From assembly GCA_963802275.1 (NCBI GenBank), contig CAWDIB010000003.1, forward strand, positions 190,581 to 254,580: 64,000 nucleotides of DNA, in the 5' to 3' direction. Every line of letters begins with the position of its first letter. Within the stretch, counting starts at the first letter, position 1. This DNA comes from CAZMZW01 sp963802275. GTDB taxonomy: Bacteria > Chloroflexota > Anaerolineae > Anaerolineales > Anaerolineaceae. The notes beneath the pieces were generated by a model. That model saw nothing but the letters and a program-made list of their open reading frames with translations, searched no databases and had not been told where the DNA came from. Shown piece after piece: positions 1 through 8,316 of this stretch. Both the position numbers and the translations under genes were made by a program.

Positions 1-338
1 GGAAGTTTTTCCAGCAGCATCTCCCTGGCAGCTATGGCGGCCTGGTAGGCACCGCTGCCCCTGGAGGTCATGTGGATGCTGACGATCTCCTCCGTGCCCT
101 GGCTGGCCAGCTTTTCGTACAGGGTCAGGTAGTCTCCTGGTCCGGGGCTGGCCGTGGTGGGCAGTTTCTCAGTAGTTGGCAGCCATTTGAGGAAATCATC
201 GCGCTGGATGCTGACCAGGTCGCGCAGCACTTCCGTCCCGCGATGGATGTAATACGCCACCTGGTGGATATTCAATTGCTCAGCCAGGTGCTTGGGCAGG
301 CTGGCGGTGCTGTCGGTGACTATGGCGGTGGGTTTCAA
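1..338 (-). CDS. DegV family fatty-acid-binding protein, partial
   Basis: The gene runs off the left edge, leaving about 112 N-terminal residues. The protein opens MKPTAIVTDSTASLP, the DegV/FakB signature, and continues with SIHMTSRGSGAYQAA, the second conserved ligand loop. DegV/FakB proteins bind a fatty acid and, in Firmicutes, present it to the kinase FakA; no FakA is seen here. The start is a TTG at 336-338 placed just after a strong GGAGGAG site; the nearby ATG is in another frame and hits a stop after two codons. It is divergent from tatABC and is a distant paralogue of the complete DegV gene at 2133. Confidence 0.9.
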   Translation of the reverse strand, partial: MKPTAIVTDSTASLPKHLAEQLNIHQVAYYIHRGTEVLRDLVSIQRDDFLKWLPTTEKLPTTASPGPGDYLTLYEKLASQGTEEIVSIHMTSRGSGAYQAAIAAREMLLEKL

Positions 339-443
339 ATCATCTCCTCCTGGAGGTATTTTGACTATCTTATCATATCTTGTCTGCGAAAAAATCAAAG
401 AGTATGTTAATGAATCCTTATCAATTTCGGCAATTGACTAAGA

Positions 444-477
444 TATAATTTTTAGCAATCAAGGTTTTTCCAAGGAG
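444..477 (+). promoter_or_regulatory. tat operon -10 box and RBS
   Basis: A perfect TATAAT hexamer lies at 444-449, and AAGGAG at 472-477 sits 6 bases before the tatA ATG. No good -35 hexamer is found at the usual spacing, so the promoter call rests on the -10 box and its position in the divergent degV/tatA gap. Confidence 0.4.
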
Positions 478-483
478 AAAGAT

Positions 484-669
484 ATGCCTCAAATTGGCTT
501 GACCGAAATCATCATCGTGTTGATCATTGTGCTGCTCCTGTTCGGCCCGGAACGAATTTCCAAGCTGGGTGGCGAATTGGGCAAGGGCATCCGCTCATTC
601 AAAGACGGACTTTCGGGTGGGGAAAAGAAGGAAGAGGAAACCCCCAAGGCAACCAGCAAGAAGAAATAA
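484..669 (+). CDS. tatA: Sec-independent translocase subunit TatA
   Basis: This 61-residue protein has the TatA/E plan: a short outside N-terminus, one membrane helix (about residues 6-22, IGLTEIIIVLIIVLLLFGP), the FGP hinge, an amphipathic helix (KLGGELGKGIRSFKDGL) and a charged tail. TatA oligomers form the path by which the Tat system moves folded twin-arginine proteins across the cytoplasmic membrane. It is the first gene of a tatA-tatB-tatC operon with a clear AAGGAG site. Confidence 0.95.
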   Translation: MPQIGLTEIIIVLIIVLLLFGPERISKLGGELGKGIRSFKDGLSGGEKKEEETPKATSKKK

Positions 670-698
670 TCACCCGCTGATCAGACCCATCAGTAAAA

Positions 699-1127
699 AT
701 GCAAATCTTCGGTATTGGACCGCTTGAATTCCTGTTCATCCTGGTGCTCATGCTCCTGGTGATGGGACCCAGGGGTATGGTCAAGGCCGCCCGCGAGGCG
801 GGTAAGTCCATCCGCAAATTGACGCGCTCCCCCCTCTGGGCGGAGATCGTTGGTACCTCGCGCGAGGTGCGCAACCTGCCGGCCAAGATAATTAAGGAAG
901 CTGGCATCGAGGATGAGGTTGAGGAGTTGCGCCGCACTGCCTTGCCGCCCTCCTTCCCGCAGGATGGATATCCATTGCCATCACCTGTCGTGCCTTCAGC
1001 ACCAAAGTCCAAAAAGTCCGCCTCGAAAGAAAAGGTGGCAGACAAAGCAAAATCCAGGAAGATAACGACTGTCAATCCTGACAAAAAATCCCCGCCGATG
1101 AAAAATCCGTCAACGAAAAAGGGTTGA
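699..1127 (+). CDS. tatB: Sec-independent translocase subunit TatB
   Basis: The 142-residue protein starts MQIFGIGPLEFLFILVLMLL, an N-terminal TatA/B-type helix followed by a GP hinge and an amphipathic helix. The longer, Lys/Pro-rich cytoplasmic tail separates it from TatA and fits TatB, the partner of TatC in the signal-peptide receptor. It lies 29 bp after tatA and its stop abuts tatC. TatA and TatB are hard to tell apart by sequence alone, so the B assignment leans on length and gene order. Confidence 0.88.
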   Translation: MQIFGIGPLEFLFILVLMLLVMGPRGMVKAAREAGKSIRKLTRSPLWAEIVGTSREVRNLPAKIIKEAGIEDEVEELRRTALPPSFPQDGYPLPSPVVPSAPKSKKSASKEKVADKAKSRKITTVNPDKKSPPMKNPSTKKG

Positions 1128-1132
1128 AAACC

Positions 1133-1849
1133 GTGCCTGAACGCATGACCATCTGGGAACACCTCGAAGAGTTGCGCAGCCGGCTGTTGAAGGCTGTGCT
1201 GGCGCTGGCGGCTGCCACGGTAGCCAGCCTGTTTTTTGCCGAAGAAGCCATCCAACTACTGGCGCAGACCGTCGGCGGACTGGACAAGCTGCAATCCATC
1301 GAGGTGACCGAGAACATTGCCGTCTTCATGCGCGTGGGGCTGCTGGGCGGTGTCATCCTGGCCATGCCGGTCATCCTCTACCAGCTGCTGCGCTTTGTGC
1401 TGCCCGGACTGAAGCCCAATGAAAAGCGTTGGCTGTACCTGGTCATCTTATTCGGTACGCTGCTCTTTGCCGCCGGGGTGGCCTTTGCCTATTTCGTCAT
1501 GCTGCCGGCTTCGGTCAAATTTCTGGTCGAATTCCTGTCGGTCGAGACCAAACCGCGCCTCTCCAACTATATCAACTTTGTTACCAACCTCCTTTTCTGG
1601 ATGGGTGTCGCTTTCCAGACCCCGCTGATCATCTTTGCCCTGGCCAAATTCAACCTGGTCACCGCAAAGACGCTTGCCCGCCGCTGGCGCGAAGGGCTGG
1701 TCATCATCGCCATCCTGGCGGCCGTCATCACCCCCACCATCGACCCGGTCAACATGGCCCTCTTGATGCTGCCCCTGCTGGTACTCTACTGGCTGAGCGT
1801 GCTGCTGGCTTTTTTCGCGCAACGCAAGTCAAAGAAAAATCGCACCTAA
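1133..1849 (+). CDS. tatC: Sec-independent translocase subunit TatC
   Basis: TatC is the multi-spanning core of the twin-arginine translocase and binds the RR signal peptide. The protein shows the diagnostic N-terminus IWEHLEELRSRLLKA, six membrane helices, the FVLPGLKPNEKRW loop and AVITPTIDPVNMALLMLPLLVLY near the C-terminus. About 238 residues is normal for the family. Possible starts are TTG at 1124 (overlapping the tatB stop), GTG at 1133 and ATG at 1145; GTG is chosen because an AAAGGG run sits at a proper distance before it. Confidence 0.95.
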   Translation: MPERMTIWEHLEELRSRLLKAVLALAAATVASLFFAEEAIQLLAQTVGGLDKLQSIEVTENIAVFMRVGLLGGVILAMPVILYQLLRFVLPGLKPNEKRWLYLVILFGTLLFAAGVAFAYFVMLPASVKFLVEFLSVETKPRLSNYINFVTNLLFWMGVAFQTPLIIFALAKFNLVTAKTLARRWREGLVIIAILAAVITPTIDPVNMALLMLPLLVLYWLSVLLAFFAQRKSKKNRT

Positions 1850-2132
1850 TAAAATAATAGTAGTTAAAGACTCCTTCGGTAATTATTCTTTCCTCTCCCT
1901 CCATGGAAGAGGATAAAAGGGAGGGTGGTTATGGTTCTTGGTAATGCTGGCATCCCCTCGATTAAATACAGTGTTGGGTAGGGCGGGTTTGCAACCCGCC
2001 GTATAGGATCTTTTTGGTATCTAAGGTGCTTATTGAAAAAGAAAATTCCAACAAAACCGTGAAATCGACAACATCCAACCGGCAAGATCAGTGTTAATTT
2101 GATTGCACAAAAGATAAAAGATTGGAGCAACC
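1850..2132. repeat. Intergenic stretch with dispersed hairpin repeat
   Basis: No gene is visible between tatC and degV. At 1982-2000 there is a perfect inverted repeat, GGCGGGTT and AACCCGCC around a TGC loop, inside a GTGTTGGGTAGG context. It has no T-run, so it looks like a dispersed palindromic repeat rather than a terminator; a hairpin of related design occurs at 57,804-57,833. Confidence 0.5.
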
Positions 2133-2975
2133 ATGTTAAAAATCGCAATGGATACCGCCGGTGACCTGGCTCCCGGCTGGCAGCAGGAATACCAGATCGA
2201 CCTGATCCCCATCAATATCATCCACGAGGAGAAATCCTATTTGCAGGGGGTTGACCTCAAATACGAGGATTTTTATAAACTCGTGGATACCTCCGGCACC
2301 ATCCCCAGCACCTCGCAGCCCACCCCCTACCAGTTCGTCGAGTTCTACCGCCGCATTGCCAAAAAGGGCGATACGGTCCTTTCCATCCATGTCACTGAGA
2401 AGTTATCCGGGACGGTTGCCTCAGCCAAGGAAGCGGCCAAGGAATTAAAAGGCGAGATCAATGTGGTGCCTTTCGATTCAGCCAGTGGCACCATCAGCAT
2501 GGGTATGCTTTGCAAAGAAGCAAGAATAATGGAACGTGCCGGTGCAAAGCTGGATGAGATCCTTGAACGCATGGATTTTATCCGCCGTAATATGCAATTG
2601 ACTGCCACCCTGGATACTCTTAAATATGCCCGCCTGAGCGGGCGGGTAAAATATCTGCAGGCAACATTGGCATCTGTGCTGCAGGTTAAACCCATCATGG
2701 AACTGCGGGATGGGATTATCGAGATCACCGAAAAGGTGCGCTCACGGGCAAAATCCATCGATCGCGTCCTGAGCATCATGGAGGAAAAGCTGCACGGTAA
2801 AAAGATCAATGCTGGTGTGGTGCATGCCCGTGATGCCAGCTCAGGTCAGGAGCTGCTGCAGAAAGTGGTTCAGCGCTTTGATTGTGCCGAGGCCAGCCTC
2901 TCTGAACTGAGCATCTCGCTGGCTACCCACTTTGGACCAGGGGCGGTGGTGCTGGCGGCTTACCCGGTAAAGTAA
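2133..2975 (+). CDS. DegV family fatty-acid-binding protein
   Basis: A full-length (280 residue) DegV/FakB-like protein. It keeps the N-terminal strand and loop (KIAMDTAGDL), the central VLSIHVTEKLSGTVASA loop that cradles the fatty-acid carboxylate, and the C-terminal SLATHFGPGAVVLAA segment with its conserved His and Gly-Pro-Gly. Family members bind free fatty acids for activation or sensing. It is transcribed alone, from a GGAG site, and ends in a strong terminator. The first ligand motif reads DTAGDL rather than DSTASL, so ligand preference may differ from the partial paralogue at the left edge. Confidence 0.93.
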   Translation: MLKIAMDTAGDLAPGWQQEYQIDLIPINIIHEEKSYLQGVDLKYEDFYKLVDTSGTIPSTSQPTPYQFVEFYRRIAKKGDTVLSIHVTEKLSGTVASAKEAAKELKGEINVVPFDSASGTISMGMLCKEARIMERAGAKLDEILERMDFIRRNMQLTATLDTLKYARLSGRVKYLQATLASVLQVKPIMELRDGIIEITEKVRSRAKSIDRVLSIMEEKLHGKKINAGVVHARDASSGQELLQKVVQRFDCAEASLSELSISLATHFGPGAVVLAAYPVK

Positions 2976-2994
2976 GCAACCAAATTCACTCAAT

Positions 2995-3025
2995 AAAAGC
3001 CAGGTGTATAAATCCTGGCTTTTTT
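2995..3025 (+). terminator. Rho-independent terminator after degV
   Basis: The stem AAAAGCCAGG (2995-3004) pairs with CCTGGCTTTT (3014-3023) around a 9-base loop and runs into more T residues. Confidence 0.85.
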
Positions 3026-3094
3026 ATTGGCATGAAGTTGCCTTGGATCGATCTTTGTTGGATAATTGGATACCCGAGCATCCCGGGAGGAAAA

Positions 3095-3457
3095 ATGTTC
3101 AAAAAAATTCTCGAAGAAATCAAGTTCGATGTGGATTTTGTCCGCTCACACCAGCTTCAGCCGGGCTGGTACAAGCTTTTCAAGGTGATTCTTTTATTGG
3201 GGGTATTAGTTGGTTATGCCTTCTTCTTTGGATGGAAAAAGATGCTGATCTTTCTGGCAGTCTTTTTGTTGTTGAGCCTGACCGTGCACTTGCTTTATAG
3301 AACCATGACTGAAAAATTTACCAGAAGTTGGCTGGATTTTAAGGTCATTCTTGAACAGGGCAAGCCCAAGCCGGTATCCATTGGGGTTGTTTATTACCTG
3401 TTGATTATTCTTAATCTTGTTATGGCAGTTCTTGTCAGCCAGAATGCCTTCAAATGA
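3095..3457 (+). CDS. Small membrane protein of unknown function
   Basis: A 120-residue protein beginning MFKKILEEIKFDVDF, with two adjacent hydrophobic helices (about residues 30-66) and a third at the C-terminus (VYYLLIILNLVMAVLV). An upstream in-frame ATG exists, but GGGAGG five bases before this ATG decides the start. No family is recognised. Its charged N-terminus and short loops suggest a cytoplasmic-membrane protein with most of its mass inside the bilayer. It stands alone between the degV terminator and the aldo/keto reductase. Confidence 0.7.
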   Translation: MFKKILEEIKFDVDFVRSHQLQPGWYKLFKVILLLGVLVGYAFFFGWKKMLIFLAVFLLLSLTVHLLYRTMTEKFTRSWLDFKVILEQGKPKPVSIGVVYYLLIILNLVMAVLVSQNAFK

Positions 3458-3585
3458 CTTTCCCAACCAGGGTATTTGACTCTGAATTCCAATGAAATTT
3501 GATGGCGGGGAATAAAATCAGATAACTCAAAACCTGATTTTTATCGTAAAATTGGGCAGTATTTGTGCTGAATAAAGGGAAATAA

Positions 3586-4560
3586 ATGCTGCTTCAAAAC
3601 TTGGGCAGGACCCAGATCAAGATCTCGTCCATCGGATTGGGCTGCTGGCAGTTTTCGGGGGGAGGACTATTGGCTGGTGGTTACTGGGGGGCTATCTCAC
3701 AGGCAACGGTCAATGAGATTGTCAAAACATCTCTTGAGAATGGCGTTAATTGGTTCGATACCGCCGAGGCCTATGGCTTTGGCGCTTCGGAACGCGCCTT
3801 GTCCGCGGCTTTGCAGGCTGCCGGCGTCCAGCCGCAGGAGACAGTCATCGCCACCAAGTGGATGCCAGCCCTGCGCTTTGCTGCCTCGCTGCCGTCTAAC
3901 ACCACTGCCCGCCTGAAAGCGCTTCATCCTTATCCGATCAGTTTGCTGCAAGTTCACCAGCCATTCAGTTTTTCCAGTATCGAGAGCCAGATGAAAGCGC
4001 TGGCTGGCTTGCTCAAGGACAGCCGCATTCGCTCCGCCGGGGTGAGCAATTTCAATTTGGCCCAGATGCGCCGCGCGGCCGAGGCGCTGGATGCACAGGG
4101 GTTCACGCTCGCCAGCAACCAGATGCCTTACAGTCTCCTCAACCGCCGCATTGAACAAAACGGCGTGCTGGATTATGCCAAACAAAATAGCATTACCATC
4201 ATCGCCTATTCACCGCTGGCACAGGGGCTGTTGAGCAGTCGCTACCATGACCAGCCGGAATTGGTCCGTTCTATCAGCGGGCTGCGCAAATACCTGCCGG
4301 CTTTCAATGCCGCCAGCCTGCGCAGGACTCAACCGCTGATTGATGAGCTGAAGTCCATCGCGCTAACCCATCGAATGACGCCCGCCCAGGTGGCGCTGCG
4401 ATGGGTCATTCAATTTCATGGCGAGACTGTGGTGGCCATCCCGGGGGCCAGCCGCCCACAGCAGGCACAACAAAATGCCGAAGTACTAAAATTCACCCTG
4501 ACTGACCAGGAGCTTACCCGCCTGGATGAAGTATCCCGGGCAGTTGCATTAAAATCATAA
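3586..4560 (+). CDS. Aldo/keto reductase
   Basis: This 324-residue protein is an NAD(P)H-dependent aldo/keto reductase of the TIM-barrel family. The catalytic tetrad is visible: Asp and Tyr in WFDTAEAYG, Lys in VIATKW and His in LLQVHQP. The C-terminal cofactor-binding end also fits (VVAIPGASRPQQAQQNAEVL). The physiological substrate cannot be told from sequence; soluble carbonyl reduction is typical. A GGGAAATAA spacer precedes the ATG. A lipoprotein gene follows 14 bp downstream on the same strand and may be co-transcribed. Confidence 0.95.
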   Translation: MLLQNLGRTQIKISSIGLGCWQFSGGGLLAGGYWGAISQATVNEIVKTSLENGVNWFDTAEAYGFGASERALSAALQAAGVQPQETVIATKWMPALRFAASLPSNTTARLKALHPYPISLLQVHQPFSFSSIESQMKALAGLLKDSRIRSAGVSNFNLAQMRRAAEALDAQGFTLASNQMPYSLLNRRIEQNGVLDYAKQNSITIIAYSPLAQGLLSSRYHDQPELVRSISGLRKYLPAFNAASLRRTQPLIDELKSIALTHRMTPAQVALRWVIQFHGETVVAIPGASRPQQAQQNAEVLKFTLTDQELTRLDEVSRAVALKS

Positions 4561-4574
4561 ACTCGGATGGAAAC

Positions 4575-5477
4575 ATGACCAAAAAGATAACCACCTTTTT
4601 TCTTTTGTCCTTTCTAGCTTGTGTGTTCATTTCGGCCTGCAGCAATAACCTAATGGTCAAGACCGCTGTGGAAAGCGTGCCGCCTGCCCAACAGTACGTG
4701 GCCGCCACCCAGACCCAGGCGACCATCCCCACCATCACCGTTACGCCCACCCCCCGCTTCATCCCCGAAGCATGGCGCACCTGGCCGGTGGTGCCGGATG
4801 TGACCACCCGCACAATTGAGATCTTCAAGAAAGGTCGCGAGTTGGGTAACAACCCGCGTGCGTTTTCCAAGATCGGCGACTGCCAGAATATCAAGAACGC
4901 CTTCCTGGGTTTTTATGACAATCCCTCCGCCTATGACCCGAATGGCCGGGTCAAACCCTATCTGGACACCATTGAGAATTTCAAGGGATTCTGGAACCGC
5001 GATGGCGAATCCACCAAGTTCGGTTTTACCGCCGCCTCGCCGCTCTCCCCCATTTGGGCCAACCCGGATAATTGCCTGCCGGATGAGAACCCGATGGAAT
5101 GCGAGCTGCGCATCACAAAACCGTCTTTCGTGCTCATCAGCCTGGAGTTTGCCTTCAAGGACCGTACCGCGGCAGTCTATGAACGCTATATGCGCCAGAT
5201 CATTGAGTATGTCATTTCGCAGGGAGCGGTGCCCATCCTTTCCACCAAAGCCGACAACATGGAAAAGGACCACAGCATCAACCTCACCACCGCCCGTCTG
5301 GCGTATGAATATAACCTGCCCCTGTGGAACTTCTGGCTGGCTGCCCAGCCGCTGGCTGACCATGGCATCGATATACTGCGCGATGGCTTTCATATCTCTG
5401 TGCAGGCCTGGAATGAACGTTCCTTCACCTTCCTTCAGACGCTGGACTATCTATGGAAGGTATTGAAAGATACGTAA
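4575..5477 (+). CDS. Lipoprotein with SGNH-hydrolase-like C-terminus
   Basis: A 300-residue lipoprotein: signal peptide with lipobox ISAC (Cys22), then a Thr/Pro-rich linker. The rest resembles SGNH/GDSL-type hydrolases: an early Gly/Asp-containing segment (SKIGDCQNIKNAF), a strand-turn VLISLEFAFKD, the strand GAVPILSTKADN, and a C-terminal DGFHIS that matches the Asp-x-x-His catalytic block (the block here is D-G-F-H). The usual N-terminal GDS nucleophile motif is not obvious, so esterase activity is unproven. It probably acts on extracellular or wall carbohydrate esters. Confidence 0.65.
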   Translation: MTKKITTFFLLSFLACVFISACSNNLMVKTAVESVPPAQQYVAATQTQATIPTITVTPTPRFIPEAWRTWPVVPDVTTRTIEIFKKGRELGNNPRAFSKIGDCQNIKNAFLGFYDNPSAYDPNGRVKPYLDTIENFKGFWNRDGESTKFGFTAASPLSPIWANPDNCLPDENPMECELRITKPSFVLISLEFAFKDRTAAVYERYMRQIIEYVISQGAVPILSTKADNMEKDHSINLTTARLAYEYNLPLWNFWLAAQPLADHGIDILRDGFHISVQAWNERSFTFLQTLDYLWKVLKDT

Positions 5478-5548
5478 TAAATGATATCCTGATGGAACAA
5501 GTTGTGTTCTCTTTGCTTCGGAGAAATTTTCGCTTAGCTCAAACCTAA

Positions 5549-5580
5549 AAAAGAAATCCGCTCATCAGCGGATTTCTTTT
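5549..5580. terminator. Bidirectional terminator between convergent lipoprotein genes
   Basis: AAAAGAAATCCGCT (5549-5562) pairs perfectly with AGCGGATTTCTTTT (5567-5580) across a CATC loop, with A/T runs on both sides. It overlaps the last codons of the minus-strand lipoprotein. Confidence 0.85.
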
Positions 5581-6950
5581 ACTTCATAATCGCTGAAGAT
5601 GATGGCATTGGCATCCGGGAACTTCCCGGCCTTGGTGAATAATCCGGTCCGCCCGAAGATGAGATTAAAGTAGGAATTCTGTATGCTGGCCACCTTGGTG
5701 TCATTCACATAGAAGCTGATGCTTGAACCGATGCAGTCCAGGCGCAGCCGGTTGGCAGCCCCGCCGGTCAGGATGGCCTTGCTTTCCGCTTCTGCCAGCA
5801 GTGAAAAAGGGCGTGTTGGGGAATCGCGGAAGATCGAAAAATAACCGGTCTCGCGGATGACGGCGAAGTACATCCCGTCCAGGCTGGAGCGGCACACCAG
5901 TCCGCCGTACATGGAGGAATTGGGATTGCCGGGATACAGGCGCACGGTGGCACTGACCGAAACATCTCCCAGCGCCGGTTCGCTTTTCACTCCGTAATAC
6001 CCATAAGCCACTACCGGTGAAAAATGGAATCCATCGGTCTCAAAATGGCTAAAGGCGCCGCTCAACCCCGTTTTGGAGAAAGTGCTGCTGTCAGTATTGA
6101 GGGAGTCAGTTTTGGTGAAAGGCTCTTGTATGACAGTAGTATCTGCTGGCAGGTAGAGATGCAGGTTGTCCAACGAAACTTTGCCGAATGGCTGGTAATA
6201 CCCGACCTCGGCAAACAATGCCAGTGAGGTAAGTGTGATCGGCTGATCTAAATTGAAGCGCGCCGCCAGATGTTGGTTGATGAGCAGGCTGCATGTTTTT
6301 CCCGCACAGGTGAATTGGATGTGGTTCAGGTTTCCGGCTGGTTTAATCGCTGTGGAGTAATTCCAGTTCCAGTTCCGGCTGACAAAGATTTTTCCGTCCG
6401 GGTATTGGTAATCCCTGCGCACCAGGTTCTTTTCAAACCGGTAATAAGGTCCCCTTAAACGCAGGGTATAGGTGTTATTCTCATCCACCCCAAAAATAAA
6501 GCCATAATTTTTTTGGTCGGGCTTGCCCGTTTCGACTTCTGAAACAAGATCTGCTTCCAGCGAGAAGTGGTCAGCAGCTGTGAAGGATTGGGCGATTTTT
6601 ATATATTTAGCATTGTCTTTGGCTTTGGGTGCGGTGAGAAAGCTAAATTTGCCATTTTCGCAGGCGAAGGTTAGACCGCCGGTTTTTACGAGGTCCGCGC
6701 TGGCTTGGCAGAAAGGGCTGGAACTATCTTCAAAGGTTTGCAGCGGGATCAGGTCACCTGCGCTGGCTTTTATCGGAGTTGGGCTGACGCCTGGAGTAAC
6801 TTCAATGATGGGAAGAGTGGGAGAAGGCAGGATTGGCAGGTTGCTGGCAGTCGGCGCTGAAGCTGGAGCATTTAGTGAAGTGCAAGCAATCAGTCCGAAA
6901 ATTACAAAAAGGCAGAAAAATCTTGGGGAAAAATGAGTTTTCATTCTCAT
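5565..6950 (-). CDS. Lipoprotein with two concanavalin/LamG-like domains
   Basis: A 461-residue exported lipoprotein (lipobox LIAC near residue 23) with a Pro/Thr/Ser linker. Two tandem beta-rich domains follow: about 70-270 (HFSLEADLVSEVETG, YGFIFGVDENNTYTLRL, CSLLINQHLAARF) and about 275-460 (DVSVSATVRL, YGGLVCRSSLDGMYFAVIRETGYF, RLRLDCIGSSISFYVNDTKV). This strand order, with F-x-V-N-D-x-x-V near the end, is that of LamG/DUF1080-type carbohydrate-binding or 3-keto-disaccharide hydrolase folds. No catalytic residues can be named; a surface glycan-binding role is inferred. Its 3' end lies inside a terminator hairpin shared with the convergent gene. Confidence 0.65.
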   Translation of the reverse strand: MRMKTHFSPRFFCLFVIFGLIACTSLNAPASAPTASNLPILPSPTLPIIEVTPGVSPTPIKASAGDLIPLQTFEDSSSPFCQASADLVKTGGLTFACENGKFSFLTAPKAKDNAKYIKIAQSFTAADHFSLEADLVSEVETGKPDQKNYGFIFGVDENNTYTLRLRGPYYRFEKNLVRRDYQYPDGKIFVSRNWNWNYSTAIKPAGNLNHIQFTCAGKTCSLLINQHLAARFNLDQPITLTSLALFAEVGYYQPFGKVSLDNLHLYLPADTTVIQEPFTKTDSLNTDSSTFSKTGLSGAFSHFETDGFHFSPVVAYGYYGVKSEPALGDVSVSATVRLYPGNPNSSMYGGLVCRSSLDGMYFAVIRETGYFSIFRDSPTRPFSLLAEAESKAILTGGAANRLRLDCIGSSISFYVNDTKVASIQNSYFNLIFGRTGLFTKAGKFPDANAIIFSDYEVKEIR

Positions 6951-7006
6951 ATAATGGATTTCATCCTGATCTTATTTTCTATTTATAATTCTTGACAAGG
7001 TATTTT

Positions 7007-8134
7007 ATGACAGAATCACAAAAATCGGTACTACAACTCTTTTGCTCGGGCTGTGGGCAAATGACTGGCATGCAGTTGCAAAACTGGCGCTGTGACCGCT
7101 GCGGCGCTGCCTGGCTGCCGGCGGATGGTCAACTGCTCAAACCGGAGGATATCCACACATCCCTGCATGACATCTGGCGCTTTGCGGACTGGATGGGTCT
7201 GCAAGTGGAGGTCCCGGTACGGCTGGGGGCAGGAGGGACACCATTAATTGAAACGAGTTTGAACAGCCGAAGAGTATTTTTTAAAGCAGAATATCAAAAT
7301 CCCAGCGGTTCATTCAAAGACCGTGGCGTGGAAGCCATGGTCAGCGCTTTACAACAGCTGGAAGCCACCTGGGTGGTGGAGGATTCCTCCGGTAATGCCG
7401 GGGCTTCCATGGCGGCTTATGCCGCCCGGGCTGGTCTGCAAGCGGAGATCTACGCCCCCGAGACTGCGTCGGCAGTCAAACTGGCGCAGATTGCGTTGTA
7501 CGGAGCCCAAGTGAAGCGCATCCCCGGTCCGCGTGAGAATTCCACCCGTGCAGTGCTGGAAGCTGTGCAGGGCGGGGCGGTTTATGCCTCGCATGCCTGG
7601 AACCCGGCTTACCTGCTCGGCCAGCAGACGGCCGCCTGGGAGGTGTGGGAGCAGCTTGGCCGCCGTGTGCCGGACTGGTGGGTGGTTCCCTCAGGTCAGG
7701 GCGGGCACCTGCTCGGCATCTGGCTGGGTTTCCAGCGGTTGATGAAGTCTGGACTTACCGAGCGGCTGCCGCGCATGGTGGTGGTTCAATCGGAGGCAGT
7801 CGCTCCTTTGTCGGACGCCATTCAAACTCAAAAGGTGCAAATTGAGCCGGTACAAGCCGGCAAAAAGACCGTTGCCGAGGGGGTGGTGGTCACCAGCCCG
7901 GTGCGCTCAACACATATCCTGGCAGAAGCCAGGCGGCATGATTGGTTGGGCGTTACCATCCATGAAGAGGATATCTTACCCGCCCGCCAGCAGCTGGCTC
8001 ATACCGGCATATTCGTGGAACCAACCAGCGCTCTGGCGGTTGCCGCATTGCCATTCATATACTCACATTCCCGCCCGGATGACCTCGTCGTGGTCAGCCT
8101 CACCGGCAGCGGATTGAAAGTGCCCATCTCCTGA
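7007..8134 (+). CDS. thrC: Threonine synthase-like PLP enzyme
   Basis: A fold-type II PLP enzyme of 375 residues. An N-terminal zinc ribbon (CSGCG near residue 13, CDRCG near 29) precedes the synthase core. The PLP lysine sits in NPSGSFKDRG, the serine/asparagine loop in DSSGNAGAS, and a Gly-rich phosphate loop in VPSGQGGHLLG. Threonine synthase converts O-phosphohomoserine to threonine; zinc-ribbon forms of this size are common. A paralogue acting on a related phosphorylated or acetylated amino acid is possible. ATG 7007 is preferred over the TTG five codons upstream. Confidence 0.85.
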   Translation: MTESQKSVLQLFCSGCGQMTGMQLQNWRCDRCGAAWLPADGQLLKPEDIHTSLHDIWRFADWMGLQVEVPVRLGAGGTPLIETSLNSRRVFFKAEYQNPSGSFKDRGVEAMVSALQQLEATWVVEDSSGNAGASMAAYAARAGLQAEIYAPETASAVKLAQIALYGAQVKRIPGPRENSTRAVLEAVQGGAVYASHAWNPAYLLGQQTAAWEVWEQLGRRVPDWWVVPSGQGGHLLGIWLGFQRLMKSGLTERLPRMVVVQSEAVAPLSDAIQTQKVQIEPVQAGKKTVAEGVVVTSPVRSTHILAEARRHDWLGVTIHEEDILPARQQLAHTGIFVEPTSALAVAALPFIYSHSRPDDLVVVSLTGSGLKVPIS

Positions 8135-8316
8135 CAATTTAATTATCTGTTTGCCAGTAAATAAAAAATGGCGACAAAGCTGCCTTGTTGTTGAAATTTC
8201 GTTTGAACCGAAGAACGTTTTATTTAGCGATCTACGCTAATTTCATTCCCCCGCTTTTCTGTATCCTCTAATGAGAGGAAATTTGCACTGGCATTCTACA
8301 CCAGTGCAGAATGATT
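8135..8316. terminator. Convergent intergenic hairpin
   Basis: Between the convergent threonine-synthase-like gene and the histidine kinase, TGCACTGG (8284-8291) pairs with CCAGTGCA (8301-8308) around a 9-base loop. The T-run is poor on either strand, so termination strength is uncertain. Confidence 0.45.

Noticed and set aside
1864..2148. 94-codon minus-strand frame upstream of degV
   Set aside because: It spans the dispersed hairpin repeat, has no ribosome site and no recognised family.
4650..5393. 247-codon minus-strand frame within the SGNH-like lipoprotein gene
   Set aside because: The plus strand has signal peptide, lipobox and DGFHIS; the minus frame is a codon-bias shadow.
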